NCBI GenBank assembly: GCA_018857735.1 | Contig: JABMCL010002719.1 | Location: 1 to 64,000 of the forward strand | DNA from: Alviniconcha marisindica | Lineage: Eukaryota; Mollusca; Gastropoda; Provannidae | Length of the DNA: 64,000 nucleotides | Reading direction: 5' to 3' | Shown here: piece by piece, positions 10,392 through 21,762 of the stretch | Layout: every line of letters starts with the position of its first letter | How positions within the stretch are numbered: position 1 is the first letter of the stretch | The notes under the pieces: generated by a model | Database searches by the model: none | The model's input: only the letters and a program-made list of their open reading frames with translations | Told to the model about the DNA's origin: nothing | Program-made: the position numbers and the translations under genes

Positions 10392-10540
10392 GTGTTTTTG
10401 TGGCTGTGACTCCGTGTGTATCCGTGCTGTGTTTTTGTGGCTGTGACTTCGCGTGTACCCGTGCTGTGTTTCTGAGGCTGTGATTCTGTGTGTACCTGTT
10501 CTGTGCCTTGTGGTTGTGTTTCTGCGTGTACTCGCCGTGT
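10392..10540 (+). repeat. 37-bp minisatellite, four units
   Basis: Units at 10392-10428, 10429-10465, 10466-10502 and 10503-~10538 share GTGTTTTTGTGGCTGTGAC-x-GTGTGTACCCGTGCT with progressive divergence. It lies in the presumed 5' UTR of the retroelement ORF1 that starts at 11098. Confidence 0.85.
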
Positions 10541-10960
10541 GTGGCCGAGGCTCCTGTGAAACCGTGTGTTGAGTGTGCTTTCCCGCTGTGGTGTGCGTCA
10601 GTGTTCATCGACGGTCCTCTCGCTTTTAAGCTCGTAGAGTCGTTCGGTGTTTTAGTGGCGCGCCCGTCACGCCGACTTAACCGCCGAGTGGAGTGAGCTC
10701 AACAGTGTTATCCACAGCTGCCCCCTGTGAGGCAACTCGGTGTTAGTGTCTCGTGAGCTGATTGGCAGTAACTCCAGAGAGTTCTCTTTGTTCGTGTCAG
10801 CTGTGTTCCTTTGTGCTGTAACTGTGGTGTGCGACTCCGAAGCCTGTGTCTGAAGCGTGTATACAGTGCGTCGTGTATTTGAGTGTGGCCTTTGTTCCTT
10901 CTTTTTAGATAGCTTTGTTGACTGTGGTGAGTAGTTATTGTGTGAGGGTGGTGCGGTGTT

Positions 10961-11022
10961 TGTGTTCCCTGGACATCAGTGTGTGTGAGTGATTGTGTTC
11001 GCTGGACATCAGTGTGTGAGCG
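10961..11022 (+). repeat. Short tandem duplication upstream of ORF1
   Basis: Two copies of GTGTTC-C/G-CTGGACATCAG followed by TGTGTGTGAG occur in a row, about 33 bp each, immediately 5' of the ORF1 leader. Confidence 0.7.
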
Positions 11023-11097
11023 TTTCTGTGGTTGTGGCGACAAGCTCTACCCACTGGGTAGAGCCATATTTCCAAGCAGCCCTCCTTCCGCTAGGGA

Positions 11098-12906
11098 ATG
11101 GAGGAACACCAGAAGGACTCCCCCTCCGGGGAAGAACCGGGGAGCCGAGAGGACTCACTGGGGAGAGAGCCGACAGAACCTGGAAGCAAACCCCCCCAGA
11201 GCCCGACAGAGGCTCCAAAGGACCTAGAGTCCGATTTTATCACCCCTCGCAAGCGAGGAAAGAGACGGCTGTCAAGCGACAGCTCCAACTCGGAGGGAGA
11301 GAGCCTGGACTCTCGAACTCCGCTCAAAATGACCAGAGTGGGAGAGGATGTGATGGCCGACACGGCTACCACCCCTCCCGCCAGCCCAACCGACACCATT
11401 ATACCGGCCGCCATCAGTGGCCATGACAACGTGGGGAAGAAAAGCCCCCAACCGGCCAAGAAGCCGAAGACTGCACCAATAGTGCAGAAAACCAAGCCTG
11501 CCCCTAAACCGAGGCAGGAATACCCCTCCGGAAAACCGGACCAAAAATTCCGAAGCCAGCCCGACGGCAACTCCCGCAGGAAGCAATTCCAGCCGAGTAC
11601 CCGGGCACCGGCGTTCGTGGACTTCCCGGTAGTAATCCACGACCTCGGCGGCGGATCGGCCAAGTTCGACAAGCTCGGACCATGGCACCGCAGCCAGCTT
11701 CTCAGCAACGCGGTGGGAGCAGTGCGCTCCATTAGGCCGCTTCCCTCCGGGAAGTGGCTCATTGGATGCGCCACTGAGGCCCAGCAGAGCAAGCTGGCAC
11801 GCCTGGACAAGCTGCCCGGGGGGATCCCCACAGGAGCCCGGATTCCACGACCCGTGGTGGAGGGAGTAGTGGGGCCCATCCCCATGGGTGGCGACGAACT
11901 GAAACCCGTAAGACAAGATCTGGAAGCGGGAGGGCATCGCGTAGCAGGGGTCGCCAGACTCAATAACCGCAAGCAGGAGCCCTCTCTTGCCGTCAAGATC
12001 TCCCTGGAAGCAACGGAGTTGCCCAGTGAGGTATGGCTCGGTGCCACACCGTTCACGGTGCAGGCCTTTGCCGCACCGGTGAGACGGTGCACCAAGTGTC
12101 AGACCCTTGGGCACTCCAAGCAACAGTGTCGAGCAAAGCAGACCCGCTGCTCCAAGTGCGGGAAAGGTTCGCACTCTCACGAGCAGTGCGACGCGCAGGT
12201 CTTCTCCTGCGTGAATTGCAATGGCCGCCACTCGGCGGCCTACAAGGGCTGCCCGGAAATGCAGATTCGCCAAAGGGCGAATCTGCTGAGGAGCAAGACC
12301 TACATTCCTTACAACGTCGCCATGCAGAGGGCCCGCGACGAACTAAAACCCAAGGCTCCGCCCCCTGCACAGCCTGCCCCTACCGTAGTGGACAACTGCT
12401 GGTCGCGAGACCGGACAGCACCGTCCTCGCTCTCTGCGGACACTGGAACTCCGGTGTCGTACGCGAGGGTAGCAGCGAGGGGAGGCACGGCCAACAGGGG
12501 GCCCAGCAGGAAGAACCCCATCAACCCACGCCCGGGACAGAGCTCTCAGGCAGCGGCGAGAGTCCCAGACGGGAAACCCCAGTCTGTGGCAAAAGGAGGC
12601 CACTCTAAGGAAGTGACCGCCCTACTCGCCCGCCTCGATCAGCTCACCCGCTGGGAGAGACCGATCATCAGCCCGCTGGAGTCCACCCCTCCGATGACCC
12701 TGGAGTCACCTGACGGAGTGGAGGACTCCCTGACGGCGGACGACACCAAGGGCGAAGACAGCCCCAAAACCACCAAGAAAAGAAGGAGGAGGCGCAAGAA
12801 AAAGTCCTCCAAAGGCGTGGAGAAACAGGCTGCCCTCCAGTACCAGCTGGTCCTAGAGCAGCAAAAGAACCAGGCTCTGGAGAAGAAAATCCAATTCAAC
12901 ATCATG
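11098..12906 (+). CDS. Retrotransposon ORF1 (gag-like, three CCHC knuckles), 3' end lost
   Basis: From the ATG at 11098 the frame encodes an acidic/basic, Pro-Ser-rich N-terminus (residues 1-170), an RNA-binding region with LPSGKWLIG (~215-223), and three zinc knuckles: C331-x2-C334-x4-H339-x4-C344, C351-x2-C354-x4-H359-x4-C364 and C371-x2-C374-x3-H378-x6-C385. A basic tail (KKRRRRRKKK, ~564-573) precedes a short coiled region. ORF1 proteins of this type coat element RNA in I-superfamily LINEs. The frame continues open to 13209, but from about 12893 it reads out-of-frame RT sequence because of a deletion, so the natural C-terminus and stop are missing. GC content is far above the flanks. A related minus-strand copy is at 35730-36560. 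Confidence 0.9.
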
Positions 12907-12907
12907 C

Positions 12908-13438
12908 ATGGTCCACGACGTGGACACAGCAGTGAAGGGAAAGGTAGTGCTGACCATGTACGCCGACGACTTGGCGATATGGACGGACACCCATATCAGA
13001 CGTCTCCACACAAACAGCTCGTGTGTGAAACACAGCATGAAACTGTTCCAGGAAGCTGTGGACGGGGTGGTCCACTTTATGCAAGTAAATGGATTCGCTC
13101 TTTCTTCCCAGAAAACACTGTTCGTCCCATTCCACACCAACACCTCTCAGAACACGGAGGTGCACATCAGGGTGAACGGGCAGAGCATCTTTGCATCCAA
13201 AGAAGTTAAGTACCTGGGTGTACACTTCACTCGCTGGGGGCGTACGAACCAGCAGGTCGCGCACAACGCGCGGAACGCCTCTCGAGCCCTCAACGTGATC
13301 AAGGTGTTATCTGCTCAGCCCTGGGCCAACACCCCCAAGATCCTCGTGAACGTGGTGCGGGCCCTGGGGCTCAGCCTGTCGTCGGACTGGAACCCATGCC
13401 CCACCTTCAAAAAGGGCCTCGCCCGTCTCACCCCATAG
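12908..13438 (+). pseudogene. I/Nimb-like ORF2 RT palm/thumb fragment
   Basis: The frame starts MVHDVDTAVKGKVVLTM, carries the catalytic YADDLAIW (12959-12982), then THIRRL and KEVKYLGVHFTRWGRTNQQV, and stops at 13436-13438. It aligns with 6040-6480 of the first copy. The endonuclease and RT fingers are deleted: ORF1 runs straight into this segment through the shared TTCAACATCAT. The catalytic core is therefore incomplete and cannot support retrotransposition by itself. Confidence 0.85.
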
Positions 13439-13599
13439 AGGTGCGCGGTCTCGACTGGCCCTCGGGCGCCGCAGTCCGTGCCACAGTGCCTGGTGTACAG
13501 AGAGGCCGGGCTCCTCCCGTTCCGTCGCCACATCCAGCTCATCTGAGTAAGTATTTTTTTAGAGCCGACGTCGAAAACTCCCCGTGACGAGATAACTAC

Positions 13600-14650
13600 T
13601 CCCTTTCCAAAAAACCCCCCCAACTCCAGCCCTACTCCCCATCTGTGCCTGGTTGGACCTGGTCCGGAGCAGGGACGGATGGTGTTGGGTGGGACGAGGC
13701 CGAGCATCCCTACCCCCTTGGCTCCTGGAACGAGCGCACGTTGAGGTGGACAGGGAAAGGGGCTGAAGAAGGACCAGAACCCATCTTTCTAGCAGTCACA
13801 GTAGGCTATGCCTGGAAAAAAAGTACCAACCCACCTGAAGATCTTCACGAGGGTTCTGTGATGGAGGATGGTGAGCTGGAGTGCCTTTGTGACCCAGAGT
13901 TCAACAACCCAAACCCTATTCATCCCCGCAGTTCGGTCTTCACCGGAGTGTTGGATCTCCATGGCCCTGCAAAATCAGGCGATACCAGTCACTCCCTTCC
14001 CATCTTTATCTGCAGCGACTCCAAGGCGGGCGGGCAGCCTCAAATCCGACTCTCAAAACCCCGGGAGGTCTTGTCGGAATCGCGACAACCCCCCATCAGT
14101 GATCACCCGGGTACGGAAGTTTGCTTTAGTGGGTACCCGCGCCGTCTGCCTCTCTGGAAACGAGAAGGCGGTAGAGCAGCAAAAAGAGGAGCCAAGGGGG
14201 TTGACTCCTGATGTGACGATGAAAATCGGCCTGGCCGACGTATATGCGGAACTAAACAAACAGGCGTGGAAGCGTGGGAGAAGGAGTTACTCAATGGCCC
14301 CGGCCAAGGAGTGGGGCGATACCTCTCCCCCCCGCCCGGGAGGAGTCTTTTTCCCTGGAGAGCCCACCTACATGCCCCATCAGATCGTCGCCGTGGGCGT
14401 TGGAGATGCAGGGTACCGCGAAGTGTGAGTGTGAAATGAGGTCTCGTTTTACCCCGTGATGTTCTCCCGCACCCATGTTCGACCACTTTAGCCTTGACGG
14501 GAAACACGCAGCTGGGACGCCCCCGTGTACAAAAAGCCCGGCAGTGTGCGATCAGCGTGAAGGTGGAGCCTCTTTCGGGGCAGCCAGACGGTCTACACCC
14601 GTCCACTGGCAGCCTACCGTAGTATGTGGGACCCCCGGCACGTTCAACGT
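13600..14650 (+). pseudogene. ORF2 RNase H and C-terminal remnants
   Basis: Fragments in changing frames continue the element. SSVFTGVLDLHGPA then SLPIFICSDSKA (about 13930-14030) resembles the RNase H motifs SVFTAEL and xxSDSKAAL. LADVYAELNKQAWKRGRRSY (about 14229-14288) resembles the segment after RNase H. Several frameshifts separate them. The order RT, RNase H, C-terminus matches the copy at 5485-7805. Confidence 0.65.
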
Positions 14651-15304
14651 TTCCCGCAGTCGGGGTTAAACCCGGCGGCGGAGGAAGGGGCGAAAGTCCC
14701 TTGTTTTCCCCCCCCATTCGTCTGGGACCCCCATTCCAGCGACCCCCACAAAAATAGCTTTCATACCCAAGGGGTTTTTAGCCGCCTGACTACAGGCCTC
14801 GATTTTAACAAGTTATTTAAACTACCATGTGCGTCTTTGACGTTTTTTAATGTAAATATGTGGTGCCGATTGACATATTCATGTTTGGGGCAGCCCGCCG
14901 ACAAACCTTACAAAGGTTTTTATCTGCAGCCCCGTTTTTTAAATGTAAATAGTGGACGACGATTTTTAACCGGACCCCCAGGTGCTGCCCAGTTCTACGA
15001 GTGAATGCCCCCGTACACCAAGACGACCCAGCACCCTGACCCCAAGACCCGGTACCCTCATCTCCCCCCACCCCCATTCCCCCCTTTGTTCCCCGGGAAA
15101 ACCCATAAAAATTGATCCGCAAGTGGACCAAGCTTTTTTCGCTCCCCATCCCCCCCCCTTCCCCATGATTTTAACAATGATATATCCAAGACAAGCTTAC
15201 TTTATAGATTGTCCCTAATATGCTTTTAGCATCTGAGGACATTAAGCAAAAACAGAACGAACGAACGAGCAGGATTGGAAGTAGAAGAGTCACACACCAA
15301 CCGG
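14651..15304 (+). other. Probable LINE 3' UTR, no gene
   Basis: GC-rich near the left and C-rich around 15060-15160, with two near-copies of a TTTTTAAATGTAAATA-type block (14845-14862 and 14936-14952, the second followed by GTGGACGACG). No conserved protein is seen. Confidence 0.4.
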
Positions 15305-15408
15305 GAGACAGTGTAGAGGAGCTGTCTGGAGGCACTGAGACAGTGTAAAGGAGCTGTCGGGAGGCACTGAGACAGTGTAGAGGAGCTGTCGGGAGGCACT
15401 GAGGCAGT
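15305..15408 (+). repeat. 32-bp minisatellite, three units plus a partial
   Basis: 15305-15336, 15337-15368 and 15369-15400 share GAGACAGTGTAGAGGAGCTG then TCGGGAGGCACT, with one or two changes each. A partial unit follows. It lies just upstream of a Gypsy pol fragment. Confidence 0.9.
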
Positions 15409-15726
15409 CCGAGGGGACCTGACCACCAAGCTTCACCTACACTGATGGCTGATTTACAACGACAGCAACAGGATCCAGTCCTTCGCCCGGTGCTCGCAGC
15501 CTGGCCAGTCAAGCCCTCCAACATGAAGGAACGCTCCACGCGGGCGTTGGTGCAGCAGTACCCTCGACGGTTCCTGAAGAATGGGATCCTCCGTCGTGGT
15601 ACTGTTGAACAGCTGATTCTGCCCAGCTTACTTCGGCCCGATCTCCAAGAGAGGTCAGGAACTAAATCAGCAGCTGCGAGAGGTGCACTGTGGTGCCATG
15701 CTTTAGGAAAAAGGAAGGGGATATGA
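15409..15726 (+). pseudogene. Ty3/Gypsy pol fragment upstream of the integrase
   Basis: The translation includes MADLQRQQQDPVLRPVLAAW, RALVQQYPRRFLKNGILRR and TVEQLILPSLLRPDLQERS. This pattern (LQxxDPVL, then LxNGxLxR, then LxLPxxLR) is typical of the stretch between RNase H and the integrase H2C2 finger in Gypsy elements. The HHCC finger and the catalytic integrase core are missing. Only about 95 residues survive. Confidence 0.6.
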
Positions 15727-16984
15727 TGCTTGGTATGGTCGTTCGGTAATGCCTTGTGTTTGTATGTTAATGGGTTGCCTTAAGGGTCCTTAACTTGTGC
15801 ATCGGTTTAGATTTAGCATGTAACTTAACTGTCTTGCTATTTCTAGTGTATACCTTGCATGGCAGTAGCCATTATGATTTAGCTTGTTTCCTTTTGCATG
15901 GACCTGTAGTGTGTTGATTGTTGATGACGTTTTGTTGAGTTGAGGTAAATGTAAGTAAGTTGCACAATTGCTTTTGATTATGTGGATTGGATGTGGCATC
16001 TATTGAGTATGGATTGTTCTGGTAGTCATGCTCAAGAGACGTTGAAGTATCAATTATACGTTGATTAACCTCGGGAAGGTTGCTTGGTACAAGCAACAGG
16101 GCGAATCAGGATTGATTGTATCTGTGTTGCATTTTGTATATGTGGATTTGTATGCAAATGGTTATATATACCCGCCTTATACAGTCGATTAGGGTTCTCA
16201 GTGAGTGTGACTACATCTCTGTTAGTTGATTCTCATTCCATATCTGCCACAACTTCCATTTTTCTAGTATTACTTCATAGCATTATATATGTTCATTTGA
16301 ATAGTAACAGGACAGGGTCCACATCAGGGTCACTGAGCGTTGTGTTGTCTGTGAGTGAGAGTTGTGTTTATTACGAGTATACGCCCTGTATTTTCGTGTT
16401 AACCTTTATATAAGGCCCTGTATTCTCGTGTGTGCATTTCTCTAGCGAGACGTTTTATCGTACCGCGGGGCCTTCACATAAGGCTTGGTATTGAAATCAT
16501 GGTTTGAGATGGCAGACATCACTTGTGTGCCGTTCATGTGGTAAATGACATGCAATATGTAGTATTCGATTGTTGCAATGTGTGCTGTGTTGATGTGATA
16601 TTTCTTTTCGAACATGTTGTTTTGAGGTCTTGTACAGCCAATTGTGGAATGTCCTCCATTTTTATGTCCCAGATGGCAGTAGGTTTTTTCAAATGCAATA
16701 AGAACAGATGGTTCTTTTGGAGTTATCATCATTAACGTTAAGGAATCCTGTTTTTCATCCTTTTGTCCAATTTCAAGCAATGCGTTCTGGGTCTGTCTGG
16801 TTTACTTGGCTTAAATGCAGTAATCATTTTGCCCTTTTACTGCAATGCAACCATTGCTTGGAGATGTTTCCCTTTTTTTTCCCTACTATGTTGGCAAAAA
16901 GGGGTACAGTTTTTGTGTGTGGGTATTGGTACCCTTTGATGGTTTTTTTGGCTTTTTACTGTTTATTTAAGAATGATAATTGCT
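15727..16984. other. No gene seen
   Basis: AT-rich sequence without recognisable motifs on either strand. It may be the body of an LTR or 3' region leading to 16985-17145, but no second LTR copy is found. Confidence 0.4.
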
Positions 16985-17145
16985 GTGTTTAGACTTTACA
17001 TTGCTCATGTTCTAAATGTTTTGTTGCTTGTGTCTTTTCCAACACAGACACTGTCTCCTGGTTGGTACTAGTGCAAATAAAAAAGGTTAGGGTAACAACA
17101 GGACTGTGACTCTTCATCCATGCTTCCAACCTGCTTCCCTCACTC
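16985..17145 (+). repeat. LTR-like 3' end repeat, plus copy
   Basis: Shares TTCTAAATGTTTTGT, CTTTTCCAACACAGACACTG, AATAAA and CTTCATCCATGCTTCCAACC with the minus-strand copy at 8398-8590. The conserved AATAAA fits an R/U5 region. Confidence 0.55.
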
Positions 17146-17309
17146 CCCACCGCGCTCAAAAAGAAAACAAATCATGATAATAATAAAGAATGTGTCCGTA
17201 AATTTCCTAAGGAAAATTATGAGGATTTTTAAGTGCCACAGAGCTACGGGCAGCAGCAATACAGAATTTCAGTTTAGCGCTGATTGAGGCGGGGATAATA
17301 AATACAATA

Positions 17310-17425
17310 CACAACACACACGCGGGCGCGCGCGCTGCCACGGACAAACGCACACACACACACATATACACGCGCGCGTGCGCGCAAACACACACACAGC
17401 ACACACACACACACACCACACAAGA
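17310..17425. repeat. Compound CA/CG microsatellite
   Basis: CACACA and GCGCGC alternating tracts with TATACA breaks. It truncates the LINE ORF on its left; Z-DNA-prone. Confidence 0.9.
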
Positions 17426-18660
17426 CAAAATAAGCCACTTCAGAACAGCTACTCTACCGAGTGGTGTTATTTGTCTTTTTAACCATACTTTGTACAATGC
17501 TTTTATTTCTAAAAATTTCTCGCGAAAGTTGAGTAGCTCACACTCTTTTAAATTATTAGTAAACCAAATACCAAGTATTTTAAATTTAGGTGGGTTCCAA
17601 TCCATATGCAAATTTGGCATATATTTAATGGGTGAATTTCTTTTATTACCAAGCCATATAGCACTAGTCTTCCCCGCGTTCAAGAAGAGACCCGACTTGT
17701 TTCCAAATGTATTAATAATCTTAACTGTTTCCTCAAATGAGTTCTTGTCACCTTCTAACATAATTTCAGTATCATCAGCATACTGCGAAATTTTGTACTC
17801 AGTTTCTCCTATTAAAATACCTTTAATATTCTTATTTTGCCTAATCATAGTAGCAAGTATTTCTACGCATAAAATAAATAGATATGGTGATATTGGGTCC
17901 CCCTGTCTACATCCCCTCTGAATTGAAAACCATTCTGATAATTGTCCATTAACCGCGACAGATGACTTTATATCTCTATAAAATGTGAATATCCACTGGC
18001 TAATATCGGGCCCAAATCCAAACGCATGTAAAACTTTAAACATAAATCTCCAATCCACTGAATCGAAGGCTTTTTCAAAGTCTAAGCACAAGAGTAGCCC
18101 AGGCATATTTTCTTTGTTCAAATAACTAATTAAATCGTATATCAGTCGAATATTATCTCCTATATATCTGTTGGCCATAAACCCAGTTTGGTCTTCATTG
18201 ATCAAAGAAGGCAGGACACGTTTTAAGCGATTGGCAATACAAGTGTATCCTATTTTGTAAACAACATTAAGGAGTGAAATTGGCCTCCAGTTTTTTTTTT
18301 ATTAGGTCTTTTGATGTGTCCCCTTTTGGTATGCGTATTATTATTCCTTCTTTCTGTGTTGATGATAATTCACCTTTTGTCAACCCATTATTTAATGATT
18401 TAACAACGAATGCACCCAGCTGTCGCCAAAAAAACTTTAAGTTTGGCGATTGCACTCAAACCTTCTTTGTGTCAATGTGAAAAAACTTAAAGAAATCTGT
18501 TAAAACCATCAGAACCTGGGCTTTTATTGTTTTTCCCTATTGTTTTTCATGTTCATCTAAAGTAATTTCCCCGTTTGAGTGAGGTCTTTTCTCAATGTTG
18601 TCAATGTTGGTATATCCTCAACCAAGTCTAATATTTCACAATCTTCTAACTTGTGTGTGC
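17426..18660 (-). pseudogene. L1/Tx1-like LINE ORF2 fragment, good RT core
   Basis: Minus-strand RT is almost complete. It holds KEGIIIRIPKGD (18360-18310), INEDQTGFMANRYIGDN (from 18205), CLDFEKAFDSVDW with the first catalytic Asp, RGCRQGDPISPYLF, ISQYADDTEIM with the catalytic DD pair, and a FKILGIWFTNNLKECE thumb. It ends at a CA microsatellite near 17425, so thumb and C-terminus are lost. A frameshift near 18290 separates the KEGII block from the INEDQTGF block, and the poorly preserved leader reaches about 18660. ORF1 and the endonuclease are absent. Confidence 0.9.
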
Positions 18661-18875
18661 TTAATCCTTAAGCTTCATCCAACATTGCCAGCATAGTGTC
18701 ATGTTGCTACGTACTAACTACAGTTAGTAATTGGATTTTAAAATCCTGTCAATTGCAGAGGGTCAACTCAGGGCACTGAAATTGTCATAAGCAAACTCAC
18801 ATTTCGAATCGAAAGAACCTTTTTTGAAATCAGTCCACAAACCAGTCCCTACAAAAGATCAAGCAAAAAACACCC
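18661..18875. repeat. Direct repeat, left copy
   Basis: Starts TTAATCCTTAAGCTTCATCC and ends AAGATCAAGCAAAAAACAC. The copy at 20917-21098 is about 95% alike apart from a ~30-bp internal deletion there. The pair brackets about 2.0 kb and could be LTRs or two copies of one dispersed repeat; no TG..CA ends or coding region between them supports LTRs. Confidence 0.8.
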
Positions 18876-18929
18876 CACTCACCCCACTCAGCCCGAATAC
18901 AGTTCTCTAGTTTTAGATCAAAGTGGGTA

Positions 18930-19170
18930 TCCTGCAGTAGGTATATGGAATATGACCTGTTTTGTTTGCTTGTTTGTTCATTTTAGTCTTTTTGGTTTTG
19001 TTGCCTCTCACGTTTTGAAAACAATTTGCCATCTTGCCATCGTAAATGTCTGTATGATTATCATTTTATCTATAGGCAACACTCAAATAAGCATATTGCT
19101 TTTGTTTCCTGTACTTATTTGTTGAGGTTATGATTACGATGAATGAATAAAATTTTGTTTAAACGAAACA
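18930..19170 (+). mobile_element. Retroelement 3' tail family, copy 1
   Basis: Contains ACAATTTGCCA, TTTCCTGTACTTATTTGTTG and ATTACGATGAATGAATAAAA near the 3' end. The same blocks occur in the same order at 24470-24645. Shared 3' ends of this kind are typical of 5'-truncated LINE or SINE insertions. Confidence 0.6.
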
Positions 19171-19329
19171 TTTTTTTGTCTGTGATTCCATTGTTTTACT
19201 GAAATGAGATAACGCATTACTCAGAATGAGATAGTAGCCCTGTGAGGGATTGACTTTAAGATTGACTGTGAGGGATTGCATATTGACTAGCCTACATTTT
19301 CGATCATGCTGTCTGCAGCGCGTCTGCCG

Positions 19330-19500
19330 GAAGGAAGCATGCATCTCATTACAAGCCAGTTGAGAATGAAGTAAAGTTTGTCGAACTGTCCGAACCATGT
19401 TCAACGAATCATAGTTCGTCGAAGTGTCCGAAGTATGTACGGCGAACAAATATTCGCCCAGTTAAGAACGGGACAACAAAATTCACTGTTAGTTACAAGT
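19330..19500 (+). repeat. TTCG-rich repeat, single arm
   Basis: Contains GTCGAACTGTCCGAACCATG and ATTCGCCCAGTTAAGAACG, the same unit that makes the arms of the foldback at 43327-43920. Only one orientation is present here. Confidence 0.6.
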
Positions 19501-19561
19501 GACTGATCATTCACATTGACACAAAGAAGGTTTGAGTGCAATCGCCAAACACTGCCAAAAT

Positions 19562-19562
19562 C

Positions 19563-19606
<44 letters not shown>

Positions 19607-19624
19607 GCGTGCGTGCGTGTGTGT
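19562..19624. repeat. (TGCG)n microsatellite
   Basis: About 14 TGCG units with one 3-bp interruption, then TG repeats. The same motif occurs at 39505-39560 and 40422-40482. Confidence 0.95.
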
Positions 19625-20916
19625 GATGTTTTAGTTGTGCCGATTTTTTCTTGTATGGATGCATTCCCACTCCAGCAAGTCATTCCAAAAGTGAACAAAT
19701 GGTCAACAGTTGCCTTATAAAACATCCGGAAAATTCTTCACAGGCATTGGATCACCCCAGATGGCACCCGGTACAGAATCTTAACCAGGTCGGTAGACTG
19801 ATAACCAGCCCAAACTACTATCCCAAACTGACAATCTAATCAAATCCGTTTTCTTCCCCCCCATCGCCTGTCCGTTGCACCCCTCTCCTCCCTGCTCCCT
19901 AACATTTTTTCCCCCAGGTAGTTCAATGTTTCTTTTCTTTTTCATCTCCACTTAATAAACATGTTGGTGCTTCTTCCCTTGTAAGTACAGTGCTGGGGGC
20001 AGTCACGGAATACCTATATATATTTTTCAAACACACGAATGATTATAAAATCCATTTGTACTGAAAGTTCTTTTGTATTGACACCAGCAACAACAAAAAT
20101 CTTGAGTTTACTTCCCAATTTGCGGACATTAAAAAAAAAAATCCTATCTACAATAACAATATATTTGCATAGGAGAAGAAATTGATTTCAGTGTGGTGAA
20201 ATGAAAGCTGGAAAAAAAAATATATATAAAATAGGTAGGCTATTTAATCACTTGAGATGTAAACGACCACAAAATTCAAACATCTTCTAAAGCACTTTTT
20301 GTGTGGAACGTTGTGACTAATCTATATCTCACTCACAACCAAACACTTGCTGACAGGGAAAATGCCATCATAGGTCTCTATTGTACATACCCGCCGAGCT
20401 GAATTGTCTGCAAATGGTCAATGAGTTAGCCAAGGGCATTATTCTGACATTTTCGAAGTGTTAAGTGAACAGGATGAAGTACTCTCAAACAGAAATTTGA
20501 AAAAGGACAGATGGGAGGTTGTGTTCATTCGCAGCCAGTGCAAAACTGATATCATGATCAATTTTATGAAGAAGATTGGAAGACTGGTGACCTTGCAAAG
20601 CTGGGTATAAACTGATTTCTTCTGAACAAAATGCAGCTGTCGCTTCCATTGTATCATTTAACTAATAAATGTGATGCTTTGTTGTTTTTTGCAAAATACT
20701 GTCCAGCCACATCGATGACAGAAAGCAAATGATTTGGAGCTATTGCAGTTTAAAAAAAAGTGAGGCTGAAAAGTGTGTCTTGTCTCTATGTGTTCTGACT
20801 GGCAACACATTAATTCCCAAGCAAAACATGCCATTCCTCCCTTGGATCTGCAACTGATCATGCTTGACATGTGAGTCAAGTATAATTAATAAAAAAATTT
20901 TTTTTAATGTGTTTCT
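19625..20916. other. No gene seen between the direct repeats
   Basis: AT-rich, with no conserved protein on either strand. This stretch and 18876-19561 make up the interval bracketed by the two direct repeats. Confidence 0.4.
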
Positions 20917-21098
20917 AATCCTTAAGCTTCATCCAACATTGCCAGCATGGTGTCATGTTGCTACGTACTAACTAGTAATTGGATTTTGAAGTCAGGGCAC
21001 TGAAACTGTCATAAGCAAACTCACATTTCGAATCGAATGAACCTTTTTTGAAATCAGTCCACAAACCAGCCCCTACACAAAGATCAAGCAAAAAACAC
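20917..21098. repeat. Direct repeat, right copy
   Basis: Partner of 18661-18875, same orientation. It lacks the AAATCCTGTCAATTGCAGAG segment found in the left copy. Confidence 0.8.
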
Positions 21099-21126
21099 AC
21101 ACATCTATATCGATATCTATATTTTT

Positions 21127-21182
21127 GTTGTACGCTTTTATATAGCGCTGTTCTCTGCTCTCGAGCAGACTCACTGCGCTTG
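21127..21182 (-). mobile_element. 3' fragment of the 46.6-kb tRNA-SINE family
   Basis: Minus-strand GAGTCTGCTCGAGAGCAGAG and AGCGCTATATAAAAGC match the end of the SINE at 46623-47105. Confidence 0.7.
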
Positions 21183-21762
21183 CATTTGATTCATTATCCA
21201 CTGAAGTGGTGTACTTACAGTTGCTGCCATCTCGATGCATTCTATCTAATCCTAGTCAAATACAAACATCAAACACTAATTACTGTGGTACCACGACGGC
21301 CAGACTCCAGGAACTACTCCCAGGTCACAACAGCAGACGACACAGGCCCAACGCAGCACAGGAGCAGCACAGGGTCAACTGATCGGGTCAAATGCCACGT
21401 GAAGACAGCCACCGTGACGGAGATTCCTCCAGTGTCGACAACTCGGGCGCAGAGCTGCCATTCCTGCACGGGAAACCGTAGGTGCACAGAGTGAGGGTGG
21501 ACCCAGGCAATCCGGACTGTCCGACTACTCGAGTAGCAGACAGTCATCGACACGGAGTCCTCGCAACAAGTGTCCAGGCAGGAACGCGCAGCCTCTCTGC
21601 TCTGAGTGGACAGGTACGACCACCCCACTGAATTGAGTGTTTTGGTGTTCAATGTAAAAAAAAAAAAAACTAGCCGGAAAGTTACCTAACCTCAAATTAT
21701 GTCTTTTTGTTTGACTTTGTGTGTCTGACATAAACGTTTCCTGATGGTACATTTGCTTTTAA

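Noticed and set aside
11091..12273. Two ~333-codon minus-strand open frames
   Set aside because: They are antisense to the zinc-knuckle ORF1, whose frame explains the composition; high GC keeps the antisense frames open.
21314..21652. GC-richer frames on both strands as a gene
   Set aside because: No recognisable domain; probably the leader region of the LINE that becomes recognisable at 21763.
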